This document shows, in pieces, positions 47,582 through 55,923 of a DNA stretch of 64,000 bases. Source of the stretch: Streptomyces sp. NBC_01408 (GTDB taxonomy: Bacteria; Actinomycetota; Actinomycetes; Streptomycetales; Streptomycetaceae); contig NZ_JAPEPJ010000001.1 of NCBI RefSeq assembly GCF_026340255.1, positions 2,907,001 through 2,971,000 on the forward strand, given 5' to 3'. The position numbers were made by a program, and so were the translations under genes. Positions within the stretch are counted from its first letter, which is position 1. The number at the start of each line of letters is the position of its first letter. Under the pieces are notes generated by a model, which was given only the letters and a program-made list of their open reading frames with translations, did no database searches and was not told where the DNA came from.

Positions 47582-47641
47582 GGTGTCGGCGGTACATGAG
47601 ACCCTTGTAAGGATCTGCCCGCCAACCCGAAAGCATGGCCA

Positions 47642-48088
47642 GTGACCGCCACGGACCGCTCCATCGAGCTCATCACCGCCGCCGCCCAGGCCGCGGCCGA
47701 CCGGCTCGCGCACGACATCATCGCGTACGACGTCAGCGACGTGCTGTCGATCACCGACGCCTTCCTGCTCGCCTCGGCGCCCAACGACCGCCAGGTCAAG
47801 TCGATCGTGGACGAGATCGAGGAGCAGCTCCTCAAGAAGCTCGGCGCCAAGCCGGTGCGCCGCGAGGGCGACCGCGACGCCCGCTGGATCCTGCTCGACT
47901 ACGTCGACATCGTCGTCCACGTCCAGCACAGCGAGGAGCGTGTCTTCTACGCGCTGGAGCGCCTGTGGAAGGACTGCCCCGAGATCGAGCTCCCCGAGGA
48001 CGCCAAGCTCACCATCGGCAAGGCCGAGGAGCACGCCAAGCTGCGCGAGGCGGCTGGTGACGACGAGCTGGACGGTGATCTGTTCTGA
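47642..48088 (+). CDS. rsfS: Ribosomal silencing factor RsfS
   Basis: A 148-residue protein of the RsfS/YbeB/Iojap family. AYDVSDVLSITDAFLLASA and the WILLDYVDIVVHV segment are family signatures. It binds L14 and blocks subunit joining during starvation. It starts at GTG 47642. The phosphatase frame starts in its last codons (CTGA overlap), so the two are coupled. The nadD-rsfS neighbourhood is widely conserved. Confidence 0.94.
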   Translation: MTATDRSIELITAAAQAAADRLAHDIIAYDVSDVLSITDAFLLASAPNDRQVKSIVDEIEEQLLKKLGAKPVRREGDRDARWILLDYVDIVVHVQHSEERVFYALERLWKDCPEIELPEDAKLTIGKAEEHAKLREAAGDDELDGDLF

Positions 48089-48741
48089 GCGCGACCGACA
48101 AGGGCAGGACTCCCAGGAAGATCGTCCTCTGGCGGCACGGCCAGACCGCATGGAACCTGGAGCGCCGGTTCCAGGGATCCACGGACATCGAGCTGACCGA
48201 GACGGGAGTGGCGCAGGCGCGCCGCGCCGCCCGGCTGCTCGCCTCGCTGAAGCCGGACGCCATCGTCGCGTCCGACCTTCGGCGGGCCTCCGCCACGGCC
48301 GCCGAGCTGGCCGCCGTGACGGGCCTGTCCGTGGAGCACTCACGGGCGCTGCGCGAGACGTACGCGGGTGAGTGGCAGGGCCTCACGCACGACGAGATCC
48401 TCGAGAAGTACGGCGAGCAGTACGGGGCGTGGAAGCGCGGCGAACCGGTCCGCCGCGGTGGCGGCGAGCTGGAGACCGAAGTCGCCGACCGGGCCGCGCC
48501 GGTGGTGCTGGGGCACGCCGACCGGCTGCCGGCGGGCGGCACGCTCGTCGTGGTCAGCCACGGCGGCACCATCCGTACGACCATCGGCCGTCTGCTGGGC
48601 CTGGACTCGTACTACTGGGAGGGCCTGGGCGGGCTCTCCAACTGCTGCTGGTCCGTCCTCGGTGAGGGCGCGCGCGGCTGGCGTCTGATGGAGCACAACG
48701 CCGGCACGCTGCCGGAACCGGTGCTCGGCGACGACGACTGA
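48085..48741 (+). CDS. Histidine phosphatase (phosphoglycerate mutase-like), CTG start
   Basis: A 218-residue member of the histidine phosphatase superfamily. The catalytic RHG motif is R17-H18-G19 in VLWRHGQTAWN, and the second His is in VVSHGGTIRT. The frame is closed upstream by TGA at 48076, and no ATG, GTG or TTG exists before the RHG motif. CTG 48085 overlaps the rsfS stop as CTGA and is the only near-cognate codon in that stretch apart from an ATC at 48127. Starting at the first conventional codon, GTG 48208, would delete the catalytic His. The substrate is unknown. Confidence 0.85.
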   Translation: MSATDKGRTPRKIVLWRHGQTAWNLERRFQGSTDIELTETGVAQARRAARLLASLKPDAIVASDLRRASATAAELAAVTGLSVEHSRALRETYAGEWQGLTHDEILEKYGEQYGAWKRGEPVRRGGGELETEVADRAAPVVLGHADRLPAGGTLVVVSHGGTIRTTIGRLLGLDSYYWEGLGGLSNCCWSVLGEGARGWRLMEHNAGTLPEPVLGDDD

Positions 48742-48782
48742 GCAGCTCCTGTGAGGCCGCCCGCCGGGGCTGCCACCCGGAT

Positions 48783-48812
48783 TTCACTTTCCGGCTGGTC
48801 ACAGGCTAGAGT
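48783..48812 (+). promoter_or_regulatory. Candidate promoter of the first tRNA-Ala gene
   Basis: TTCACT (48783-48788) and TAGAGT (48807-48812) are 18 bp apart and precede the tRNA by 53 bp. The tract is less GC-rich than its surroundings. Confidence 0.45.
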
Positions 48813-48865
48813 TCTTCTTGTTCGCAGCGCAGAACACCGGAAACGGGGGGAGCGCCGCGGAGAGC

Positions 48866-48938
48866 GGGGCTATAGCTCAGTTGGTAGAGCGCCTGCATGG
48901 CATGCAGGAGGTCAGGAGTTCAATTCTCCTTAGCTCCA
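48866..48938 (+). tRNA. tRNA-Ala(GGC)
   Basis: A 73-nt cloverleaf with acceptor GGGGCTA pairing TAGCTCC (one G-T), D arm AGCTCAGTTGGTAGAGCG, anticodon stem CCTGC/GCAGG with loop ATGGCAT (anticodon GGC) and TTCAATTC in the T arm. The discriminator is A and CCA is not encoded. It is identical to the second copy 603 bp downstream. Confidence 0.95.
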
Positions 48939-48945
48939 CAATCAG

Positions 48946-48982
48946 GATCCCGTCCCCAACAGGGGGCGGGATCTTTGTTTTT
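48946..48982 (+). terminator. Terminator after the first tRNA-Ala
   Basis: GATCCCGTCCCC (48946-48957) pairs with GGGGGCGGGATC (48962-48973), followed by TTTGTTTTT, a classic intrinsic terminator unusual for this GC-rich genome. Confidence 0.85.
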
Positions 48983-49081
48983 GTACCCTTTGCGCTTGCT
49001 GACCCAGCCCGCACCGGCGTGGCAGAATCGGACGGCCGGAGGGGGAGTCGACGGCCCGACGCGGGAGGGAGTCGCTGACGG

Positions 49082-49315
49082 ATGGGTGCACACCGGCGGC
49101 GGTGCGACTGGTGCAACAACGGCACGCCGATCGTGCGGGACATGGACCCGGTCAACCCCGAATACCAGTACTGGTGCGAGGAATGCGCGCGGGCGCTGAT
49201 CATAAAGGGCGACCCGATCGAGACGTACCGTGAGCTGGAGGGGGAGCCGATCTACGGCCGGCTGCTCGACGAACACTGCACGCTGAAGCGGTTCTATCAG
49301 TTCGCGAGAGCGTGA
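49082..49315 (+). CDS. Small zinc-ribbon protein between twin tRNA genes
   Basis: A 77-residue protein with two CxxC knuckles: C8-x2-C11 and C32-x2-C35, separated by 20 residues, as in small zinc ribbons. The rest, ALIIKGDPIETYRELEGEP then RLLDEHCTLKRFYQFARA, looks helical and charged. No family name is recognised. A 23-bp direct duplication spans its stop codon (49298-49343). It could bind nucleic acid, but that is inference. Confidence 0.7.
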   Translation: MGAHRRRCDWCNNGTPIVRDMDPVNPEYQYWCEECARALIIKGDPIETYRELEGEPIYGRLLDEHCTLKRFYQFARA

Positions 49316-49343
49316 CGAGACAGTTCGCGAGAGCGTGACGAGA
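49298..49343 (+). repeat. 23-bp perfect tandem duplication across a stop codon
   Basis: The unit CAGTTCGCGAGAGCGTGACG plus AGA occurs twice in a row (49298-49320 and 49321-49343). The first copy encodes the last residues and TGA of the zinc-ribbon gene. Confidence 0.9.
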
Positions 49344-49468
49344 AGGCTCAAAACGGACATGGCTCATGGTCGGCGGAAACCGATTTTTGGACCAGGGCCA
49401 TGACCGTGTAATGTTTGGGACGTCGCCAGGGGGAACCGGCAAGGGAGACCGGGCGGCAGGCAAGACAA

Positions 49469-49541
49469 GGGGCTATAGCTCAGTTGGTAGAGCGCCTGCA
49501 TGGCATGCAGGAGGTCAGGAGTTCAATTCTCCTTAGCTCCA
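49469..49541 (+). tRNA. tRNA-Ala(GGC), second copy
   Basis: Identical in all 73 positions to the copy at 48866, including the unencoded CCA. A 16-bp hairpin (49548-49582) follows as its terminator. Confidence 0.95.
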
Positions 49542-49547
49542 CAGTGA

Positions 49548-49582
49548 AGAAGCGGGCCACCCGGATCGGGTGGCCCGCTTCT
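49548..49582 (+). terminator. Terminator after the second tRNA-Ala
   Basis: AGAAGCGGGCCACCCG (49548-49563) pairs perfectly with CGGGTGGCCCGCTTCT (49567-49582), with a 3-nt loop. Confidence 0.8.
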
Positions 49583-49632
49583 CGTCGTGCTCACCGTTCG
49601 GAACGCCCGAGCGCCCGTAGGGGCCGCTGCGG

Positions 49633-49638
49633 TACCCT
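49633..49638 (+). promoter_or_regulatory. Candidate -10 box for the leuS leader transcript
   Basis: TACCCT ends six bases before the leader peptide ATG, so the leader itself is probably translated from a leaderless end. Confidence 0.45.
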
Positions 49639-49644
49639 GACGCC

Positions 49645-49683
49645 ATGCGTGCCGTACGCCTTCTGCTTACCGAGCCGCGCTGA
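49645..49683 (+). CDS. leuL: leuS leader peptide with three consecutive Leu codons
   Basis: A 12-codon frame encoding [12 protein letters not shown], ending in TGA. The three leucines are CTT-CTG-CTT; CTT is a rare codon in Streptomyces, so charged tRNA-Leu supply should strongly affect ribosome progress. It lies 116 bp before leuS and 41 bp before an intrinsic terminator hairpin. This is the architecture of amino-acid attenuation controls. Confidence 0.75.
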   Translation: MRAVRLLLTEPR

Positions 49684-49689
49684 TCAGTA

Positions 49690-49748
49690 CCGACCCTTCG
49701 AGACGGTCGGCATCGGCGCGGCGTCCCCTCCTGTGCGAGGGGTTTTTT
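49690..49748 (+). promoter_or_regulatory. leuS attenuator region
   Basis: The terminator is CCCCTC (49725-49730) pairing with GAGGGG (49737-49742), then six T residues (49743-49748). Upstream is a hairpin CCGACC/GGTCGG (49690-49695, 49705-49710), and the leader peptide's last codons GCCGCGC (49674-49680) can pair with GCGCGGC (49716-49722). CCCTTCG (49694-49700) can alternatively pair with CGAGGGG (49736-49742), which would break the terminator. Mutually exclusive folds are therefore possible. Confidence 0.75.
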
Positions 49749-49798
49749 CGTTTGGGCAGGCAGAGACGGCAGAGACGATCGATGGAGCTTCAGAAATC

Positions 49799-52684
49799 AT
49801 GAGCGAGACGAACACCCCGGCCCCCGAGGCGGCCGAGGCGCACCGTTACACGGCTGCCATGGCCGCCGACATCGAGGCTCGCTGGCAGGACGTATGGGAC
49901 GCGCAGGGCACCTACGAGGCCCCGAACCCGGTCGGTGACCTGGCCGGTGCTGCTTCTTCGCAGGCGGCGGCGGTCGTCGCACGGCCCAAGAAGTTCATCA
50001 TGGACATGTTCCCGTACCCGTCCGGCGCGGGCCTGCACGTCGGGCACCCGCTCGGGTACATCGCCACCGACGTGTTCGCCCGCCACCAGCGGATGACCGG
50101 TCACAACGTCCTGCACACCCTGGGCTTCGACGCCTTCGGCCTGCCGGCCGAGCAGTACGCCGTGCAGACCGGCACGCACCCGCGCGTGTCGACCGAGGCG
50201 AACATCGAGAACATGAAGGTCCAGCTGCGCCGGCTGGGCCTGGGCCACGACAAGCGCCGGTCGTTCGCGACGATCGACCCCGAGTACTACAAGTGGACCC
50301 AGTGGATCTTCCTGCAGATCTACAACTCCTGGTACGACTCCGAGGCGGGCCGGGCCCGGCCGATCGCCGAGCTGGTCGCCGCCTTCGAGGACGGCTCCCG
50401 TGAGGTTCCCGGGGACCGCGCCTGGGGCGAGCTGACCGCGGCCGAGCGGGCCGACGTGCTCAACGGCCACCGGCTGGCGTACGCCTCCGACGCGCCCGTG
50501 AACTGGTGCCCCGGGCTGGGCACCGTACTGGCCAACGAGGAGGTCACCGCGGACGGCCGCTCCGAGCGCGGCAACTTCCCGGTCTTCAAGTCCAAGCTGA
50601 GCCAGTGGAACATGCGGATCACCGCGTACGCTGACCGGCTGCTGGACGACCTGGACGCGCTGGACTGGCCCGAGGCCATCAAGCTGCAGCAGCGGAACTG
50701 GATCGGCCGCAGCGAGGGCGCGCGCGTCGACTTCGCGCTGGGCGACGAGGCCATCACCGTCTTCACCACCCGCCCCGACACCCTGTTCGGCGCCACCTAC
50801 ATGGTGCTGGCGCCCGAGCACCCGCTGGTCGAGAAGTTCATCCCGGCCGCCTGGCCCGAGGGCACCCACGACGTGTGGACCGGCGGGTACGCCACCCCGG
50901 CCGAGGCCGTCGCCGCGTACCGCAAGCAGGCCGCCTCCAAGTCGGACGTCGAGCGGCAGGCCGAGGCCAAGGACAAGACCGGTGTCTTCACCGGCGAGTA
51001 CGCGGTCAACCCGGTCAGCGGCGAGAAGGTCCCGGTCTTCATCGCCGACTACGTGCTGATGGGCTACGGCACCGGCGCGATCATGGCGGTGCCCGCGCAC
51101 GACAGCCGCGACTTCGAGTTCGCGCGAGCCTTCGAGCTGCCGATCCGCTGCGTGGTCAAGCCGACCGACGGGCGGGGCACCGACACCGCGGAGTGGGCGG
51201 ACGCGTTCGTCTCGTACGACGCGGAGCTGGTGAACTCCTCCGGCGAGGGCATCTCGCTGGACGGGCTGGGCGTCGTCGACGCGAAGGCCGCCATCACCGC
51301 GTGGCTGGCCGAGCGCGGCATCGGCGAGGGCACGGTCAACTTCCGGCTGCGTGACTGGCTGTTCAGCCGCCAGCGCTACTGGGGCGAGCCCTTCCCGATC
51401 GTCTACGACGAGGACGGCGTCGCGCACCCGCTGCCCGAGTCGATGCTGCCGCTGGAGCTGCCGGAGGTCGAGGACTACTCCCCGCGCACCTTCGAGCCGG
51501 ACGACGCCGCGTCGAAGCCCGAGACCCCGCTGTCGCGCAACGAGGCGTGGGTCGACGTGGAGCTGGACCTGGGAGACGGCGCGGGCGTCAAGCGCTACCG
51601 CCGCGAGACCAACACCATGCCCAACTGGGCGGGCTCCTGCTGGTACGAGCTGCGCTACCTGGACCCCCACAACTCCGAGGCGCTGGTCGACCCGGCGATC
51701 GAGCAGTACTGGATGGGCCCGCGCGAGAGCGCGCCGCACGGTGGCGTCGACCTGTACGTCGGCGGAGCCGAGCACGCGGTGCTGCACCTGCTGTACGCCC
51801 GTTTCTGGTCCAAGGTGCTGTTCGACCTGGGTCACGTCTCGTCCGCCGAGCCGTTCCACAAGCTGTTCAACCAGGGCATGATCCAGGCGTACGCCTACAC
51901 CGACTCGCGCGGTGTGTACGTCCCGGCGGCCGAGGTCGAGGAGCGCGACGGCGGCTGGTTCTACCAGGGCGAGCCGGTCAAGCGTGAGCACGGCAAGATG
52001 GGCAAGTCCCTGAAGAACGCCGTCACGCCGGACGAGATCTGCGAGGAGTACGGCGCGGACACCCTGCGCCTGTACGAGATGGCGATGGGCCCGCTGGACG
52101 TCTCGCGTCCGTGGGACACCCGCGCCGTCGTCGGCCAGTACCGGCTGCTGCAGCGCCTGTGGCGCAACGTGGTGGACGAGGAGACCGGAGCGGTCACCGT
52201 CGTCGACGCAGAGCCGGGCGAGGACACCCTGCGGGCGCTGCACAAGGCGATCGACGGGGCCGGCGCGGACATGGCGGGGCTGCGGTTCAACACAGCCATC
52301 GCGAAGATCACCGAGCTGAACAACGCACTGACGAAGGCGGGCCGCCCGCTGGAGCGCTCGGTCGCCGAGCGGCTGGTGCTGCTGGTAGCCCCGCTGGCGC
52401 CGCACATCGCGGAGGAGCTGTGGCACCGCCTGGGGCACAGCGAGTCGGTCGTCCACCAGGACTTCCCGGTCGCGGACCCGGCGTACGTCGTGGACGAGAC
52501 CGTGACGTGCGTGGTGCAGGTCAAGGGCAAGGTCAAGGCGCGCCTGGAGGTGTCGCCGGAGATCTCGGAGGCGGAGCTGGAGCGGCTGGCCGTGACCGAT
52601 GAGGGCGTGGTCGCGGCGCTGGGCGGCGCGGAGATCCGCAAGGTGATCGTGCGCGCGCCGAAGCTGGTGAACATCGTCATCTGA
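49799..52684 (+). CDS. leuS: Leucine--tRNA ligase
   Basis: A 961-residue class I synthetase charging tRNA-Leu. The HIGH-type motif is HVGH in [20 protein letters not shown], the KMSKS loop appears as KMGKS in [10 protein letters not shown], and the editing domain contains [20 protein letters not shown]. The C-terminal anticodon domain ends [12 protein letters not shown] 49799 ([10 protein letters not shown]) was chosen to match the family; the frame is open further upstream through the tRNA, which is not coding. Expression is probably regulated by the upstream attenuator. Confidence 0.97.
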   Translation: MSETNTPAPEAAEAHRYTAAMAADIEARWQDVWDAQGTYEAPNPVGDLAGAASSQAAAVVARPKKFIMDMFPYPSGAGLHVGHPLGYIATDVFARHQRMTGHNVLHTLGFDAFGLPAEQYAVQTGTHPRVSTEANIENMKVQLRRLGLGHDKRRSFATIDPEYYKWTQWIFLQIYNSWYDSEAGRARPIAELVAAFEDGSREVPGDRAWGELTAAERADVLNGHRLAYASDAPVNWCPGLGTVLANEEVTADGRSERGNFPVFKSKLSQWNMRITAYADRLLDDLDALDWPEAIKLQQRNWIGRSEGARVDFALGDEAITVFTTRPDTLFGATYMVLAPEHPLVEKFIPAAWPEGTHDVWTGGYATPAEAVAAYRKQAASKSDVERQAEAKDKTGVFTGEYAVNPVSGEKVPVFIADYVLMGYGTGAIMAVPAHDSRDFEFARAFELPIRCVVKPTDGRGTDTAEWADAFVSYDAELVNSSGEGISLDGLGVVDAKAAITAWLAERGIGEGTVNFRLRDWLFSRQRYWGEPFPIVYDEDGVAHPLPESMLPLELPEVEDYSPRTFEPDDAASKPETPLSRNEAWVDVELDLGDGAGVKRYRRETNTMPNWAGSCWYELRYLDPHNSEALVDPAIEQYWMGPRESAPHGGVDLYVGGAEHAVLHLLYARFWSKVLFDLGHVSSAEPFHKLFNQGMIQAYAYTDSRGVYVPAAEVEERDGGWFYQGEPVKREHGKMGKSLKNAVTPDEICEEYGADTLRLYEMAMGPLDVSRPWDTRAVVGQYRLLQRLWRNVVDEETGAVTVVDAEPGEDTLRALHKAIDGAGADMAGLRFNTAIAKITELNNALTKAGRPLERSVAERLVLLVAPLAPHIAEELWHRLGHSESVVHQDFPVADPAYVVDETVTCVVQVKGKVKARLEVSPEISEAELERLAVTDEGVVAALGGAEIRKVIVRAPKLVNIVI

Positions 52685-52826
52685 CCGTGGTCGGATGGGG
52701 CATCCCTCTATGGGGGAGATCCCGTACGGGCAGGTTGGGGGTTCGAATGGAACCCCCAGCCTGCCCGTGGCGTTTACGGTGGAGGGGACGGAAAACAGCT
52801 GTCTGGGGACTGGGGAAGGGATACTC

Positions 52827-53555
52827 ATGGAGGCCGCGCTGATCATCTTCGCGCTGATGGTGCTATTCACCTTCCTGGGCCTGGGCGTCTACGCGACGGT
52901 CAAGGTGGTGGGGGCGGCGAAGCGGGGCGTGGACCGGACGATCACGCAGGCCCGCCGGACCGTTGAGGACACCACCTTGAGGGCCAAGAGCTTCGGCCAG
53001 GTCGGGGTCACGGGGGCGCTGGCGCAGCTGCGGCTGGACCTGAGGACATGTATGCGGTCCACGCAGCAGGCGCTGCACGACGGGGCCCGCCTGGACGCCT
53101 CGCTGCGGGAGTCGATCACCCTGTTCGAGCGGCTGAGCGCGCACGGGCGCGAGCTGGACGACGAGCTGAAGCGGCTGGAGCAGGATCCGGACCGCAAGCG
53201 GATCGAGGAGCGCCTGCCCGACCTGCGGGAGCGGACCGCCAAGATCACGCAGGCCGCGGACTCGCTGCGCTGGGCCGCGCGGGACCGTGCCAGCCGCTTC
53301 GCGGAGGACGACCTGTCCGCACTGTCGGCGCAGATCGAGATGGAGTCCGGGGCGCTGCGGGACTGGTCGCGGGAGTCGGTGGACGACCTGGCGGCGGCCG
53401 CCGCGGAGTGGGACGCGGCGCAGCAGGCGCAGGGCGCACAGCAGGCGCAGCAGGCACAGCAGCGTGAGCAGCCTCAGAAGGCGGCGCTGAATCCGGCCGC
53501 CCCGGCGCCCGAATACCCCTGGCAGAAGACGCGACGGCCGGAGAGCACGACCTGA
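52827..53555 (+). CDS. Membrane-anchored coiled-coil protein, unknown function
   Basis: A 242-residue protein. ATG 52827 has AAGGG 6 nt upstream. One transmembrane helix (about 4-24) is followed by a long charged helical region (30-200) with heptad-like segments such as LFERLSAHGRELDDELKRLE. A Gln/Ala run, QQAQGAQQAQQAQQ, precedes a Pro-rich tail. It may act as a cytosolic or envelope scaffold; no domain is recognised. It stands alone between leuS and the repeats before degV. Confidence 0.75.
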   Translation: MEAALIIFALMVLFTFLGLGVYATVKVVGAAKRGVDRTITQARRTVEDTTLRAKSFGQVGVTGALAQLRLDLRTCMRSTQQALHDGARLDASLRESITLFERLSAHGRELDDELKRLEQDPDRKRIEERLPDLRERTAKITQAADSLRWAARDRASRFAEDDLSALSAQIEMESGALRDWSRESVDDLAAAAAEWDAAQQAQGAQQAQQAQQREQPQKAALNPAAPAPEYPWQKTRRPESTT

Positions 53556-53570
53556 GCGAGGGCGCTGCTC

Positions 53571-53700
53571 TCAGCCCCGTCCCGCGTGGGAGGGGCGGCC
53601 ATTGTCAGCCCGTCCGGTGTGGGAGGGGCCGCGACTGTCAGCCCGTCCGGCGTTTGAGGACCGGGGTCTGGGGCGGAGCCCCAGTTTCGGGAAGGGGCGG
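53571..53700. repeat. GC-rich tandem and palindromic repeats before degV
   Basis: About three imperfect 33-bp units beginning TCAGCCC (53571, 53605, 53638), each with a CCGTCC-type core, end in GGTCTGGGGCGGAGCCCCAG, which also occurs at 40.2 kb. The 320-bp gap (53556-53875) contains these repeats and no gene; the degV -10 box is at its end. Confidence 0.7.
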
Positions 53701-53862
53701 GGTGAGGGAGAAGCCCCGCAGGGCCGGAGCCCCGCCGGGCAGCGGAGCCCCATCGGCGGCAGCCGGAGCCGCGGGGCAGCCGGAGCCGTCAGGGCGCCCA
53801 GGCGGAGGCCCCGTCGAAGCCCCGACAAGGGGCCCAGGCTGCCGTCCCACCCCCACTGGCGG

Positions 53863-53868
53863 TAACCT
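53863..53868 (+). promoter_or_regulatory. Candidate -10 box for leaderless degV mRNA
   Basis: TAACCT ends seven bases before ATG 53876. Confidence 0.45.
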
Positions 53869-53875
53869 CCGGCTC

Positions 53876-54721
53876 ATGTCCCGCCATGTCGCGATCGTCA
53901 CCGATTCCACGGCCTACCTGCCACGACCGGCCTTGGCGCGGCACGGAATCACCTCCGTACCGCTCACCGTGGTGCTCGGCGGCGAGGCACTCGTAGAGGG
54001 CACCGAGATCTCGGCGCGCAGCCTCGCCCTCGCCCTGCAGAAGCGCCGCTCGGTCACCACCTCGCGCCCCAGCCCGGAAGAGTTCGTCCGGGCCTACCAG
54101 GCGGCGTCGGAGGCCGGTGCGAGCGGCATCGTCAGCCTGCACCTGTCCGCCGAGTTCTCCGGTACCTACGACGCCGCCGTGGTCGCCGCCAGGACGGCAC
54201 CCGTGCCCGTGCGGGTCGTGGACACCGGCATGGTCGCGATGGCCCTCGGCTTCTGCGCGCTCGCCGCCGCGGAGGTGGCCGAGGCGGGCGGCTCCGTGGA
54301 CGAGGCCGTGGCCGCCGCGGAGAAGCGGGCCGTGGACATGTCCGCGTACTTCTACGTCGACACCCTCGACTACCTCCGCAGGGGCGGCCGGATCGGCGCC
54401 GCGCAGGCCCTCCTCGGCTCGGCCCTGGCCGTCAAGCCCCTGCTGACGCTGGAGGGAGGGCGCATCGAGATGCTGGAGAAGGTCCGCACGGCTTCCAAGG
54501 CCATCGCCCGTCTCGAGGAGCTGGCGGTCGAGCGCGCCGGATCGGGCCGTGTCGATGTGGCGGTGCACCACCTGGCCGCGCCCGAGCGGGCCGAGAAGCT
54601 CGCCCAGCGGCTCCGCGAGCGCGTGCCCGGCCTGGTCGAGCTGCACGTCAGCGAGGTCGGCGCGGTGATCGGCGCGCACACCGGACCGGGGCTGCTGGCG
54701 GCGGTCGTATCGCCTCGCTGA
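53876..54721 (+). CDS. DegV family fatty acid-binding protein
   Basis: A 281-residue protein with the DegV fold: HVAIVTDSTAYLP at the start, SRPSPEEFVRAYQ, LSAEFSGTYDAA, and YVDTLDYLRRGGRIG with KPLLTLEGGRIE. DegV (FakB-type) proteins bind a fatty acid; in Firmicutes they present it to FakA kinase. No fakA-like gene is in the window. Length is typical. Confidence 0.92.
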   Translation: MSRHVAIVTDSTAYLPRPALARHGITSVPLTVVLGGEALVEGTEISARSLALALQKRRSVTTSRPSPEEFVRAYQAASEAGASGIVSLHLSAEFSGTYDAAVVAARTAPVPVRVVDTGMVAMALGFCALAAAEVAEAGGSVDEAVAAAEKRAVDMSAYFYVDTLDYLRRGGRIGAAQALLGSALAVKPLLTLEGGRIEMLEKVRTASKAIARLEELAVERAGSGRVDVAVHHLAAPERAEKLAQRLRERVPGLVELHVSEVGAVIGAHTGPGLLAAVVSPR

Positions 54722-54819
54722 TCACCGGAACGGGTGACCGGGTTATCCACAACGGGCTTGGTATCCACCGGAATTGAGGCCTCCGAACGGCCGTGAGGAT
54801 TCGCCCCTACGGTCGTGGC

Positions 54820-55923
54820 ATGACTCTTCGAACGCGTACCTCGCATCCGTCCGGCGCCACCAGCGGCCCGGGCCGCCCCCGCCTTTCCGACGGCCGCCTC
54901 CGGCCCCGCCGCAGTGACCGCCGGCCCCGCCCTGAGCCGGCCGCGGTACAGCGCCGGGCCGAAGCCCTGCTGGGTGGCAGCAGTCCGCCGCGGGTTCCTC
55001 CCTTGGCCGAGCCGGATCCGGGGGGCGGGCCTGCTGGGGAGGTGGGGGGTGCTGTGCGGCCGGTGTCCGGGGCGGGTCCTGGGCTGGGTGGCAGCAGACC
55101 GCCGCGGGTCCCTGCCGTGGCTGAGCCGGATCCGGGGGGCGGGCCTGCTGGGGAGGTGGGGGCTGCTGGGTCGCCGGTACCCGGGGCCGGTCCCGGGGAA
55201 GGGGGCGAGCCGGTCTCCGGGGGTGCGTGGAGATCCGCCGTGCGGGAACGGCTCCCGGTCTGGCTCCAGGCCCGCTGCGGGGTCGAGCCGCGCACGGTGG
55301 CCGCCGTGGCGGTGGTGCTGCTCGTCGCCGTCGGGTTCGCCGCGCAGCAGTACTGGTCGGGTCGGCCCCAGCCGGTCACCGCGCCCGCCGTGGTCGCCCC
55401 GGGGACGGCGCCACCCGTGATCCCGGACCCGGCCCCGGTTCCGGCCGCCGCCGCTCTGCCCGGGGCCGCCCAGGGTGCCGGTGCGCGGATCGTCGTGGAC
55501 GTCAGCGGCAAGGTCCGGGACCCCGGTGTGCGGAGGCTGCCCGCCGGTTCGCGGGTGGAGGACGCGCTGGCCGCCGCCGGGGGAGTACGGCCGGGCACGG
55601 ACACCACCGGGCTGAACCGGGCCCGGGTGCTCGTGGACGGCGAGCAGGTGCTGGTGGGCGCCCCGGCGCAGCCGCAGCCGCCCGCGGGCGGAGCCGGATC
55701 GGGCTCCGGGCCAGGCTCCGGGCCGAGCGCGGCCCCGATCAGCCTCGGCTCGGCCACGGTCGAGCAATTGGACGGCCTGCCGGGGGTCGGGCCGGTGCTG
55801 GCGCAGCACATCGTGGACTTCCGCACCGCCCGCGGCGGATTCCGTTCCGTGGAGGAGCTCCGTCAGGTCGAAGGCATCGGTGAGCGGCGCTTCGCCGATC
55901 TGCGTACGCGGGTGCGGCCGTGA
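54820..55923 (+). CDS. comEA: ComEA family DNA-binding protein
   Basis: A 367-residue protein. Residues 1-125 are disordered and contain two 38-residue repeats (PPRVPxxAEPDPGGGPAGEV). A transmembrane helix lies at about 158-178, followed by an SLBB/ComEA N-domain (about 225-280) and a C-terminal helix-hairpin-helix DNA-binding domain (GLPGVGPVLAQHIVDFR). ComEA binds DNA outside the membrane and passes it to the ComEC channel. ATG 54820 lies 6 nt after TACGGT. Its stop overlaps the ComEC start (GTGA). Natural transformation is not generally known in Streptomyces, so the role is open. Confidence 0.9.
   Translation: MTLRTRTSHPSGATSGPGRPRLSDGRLRPRRSDRRPRPEPAAVQRRAEALLGGSSPPRVPPLAEPDPGGGPAGEVGGAVRPVSGAGPGLGGSRPPRVPAVAEPDPGGGPAGEVGAAGSPVPGAGPGEGGEPVSGGAWRSAVRERLPVWLQARCGVEPRTVAAVAVVLLVAVGFAAQQYWSGRPQPVTAPAVVAPGTAPPVIPDPAPVPAAAALPGAAQGAGARIVVDVSGKVRDPGVRRLPAGSRVEDALAAAGGVRPGTDTTGLNRARVLVDGEQVLVGAPAQPQPPAGGAGSGSGPGSGPSAAPISLGSATVEQLDGLPGVGPVLAQHIVDFRTARGGFRSVEELRQVEGIGERRFADLRTRVRP

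Noticed and set aside
49415..49798. Leucyl-tRNA synthetase starting upstream in the tRNA region
   Set aside because: The frame is open but would run through a tRNA gene, its terminator and the attenuator. The family N-terminus begins at ATG 49799.
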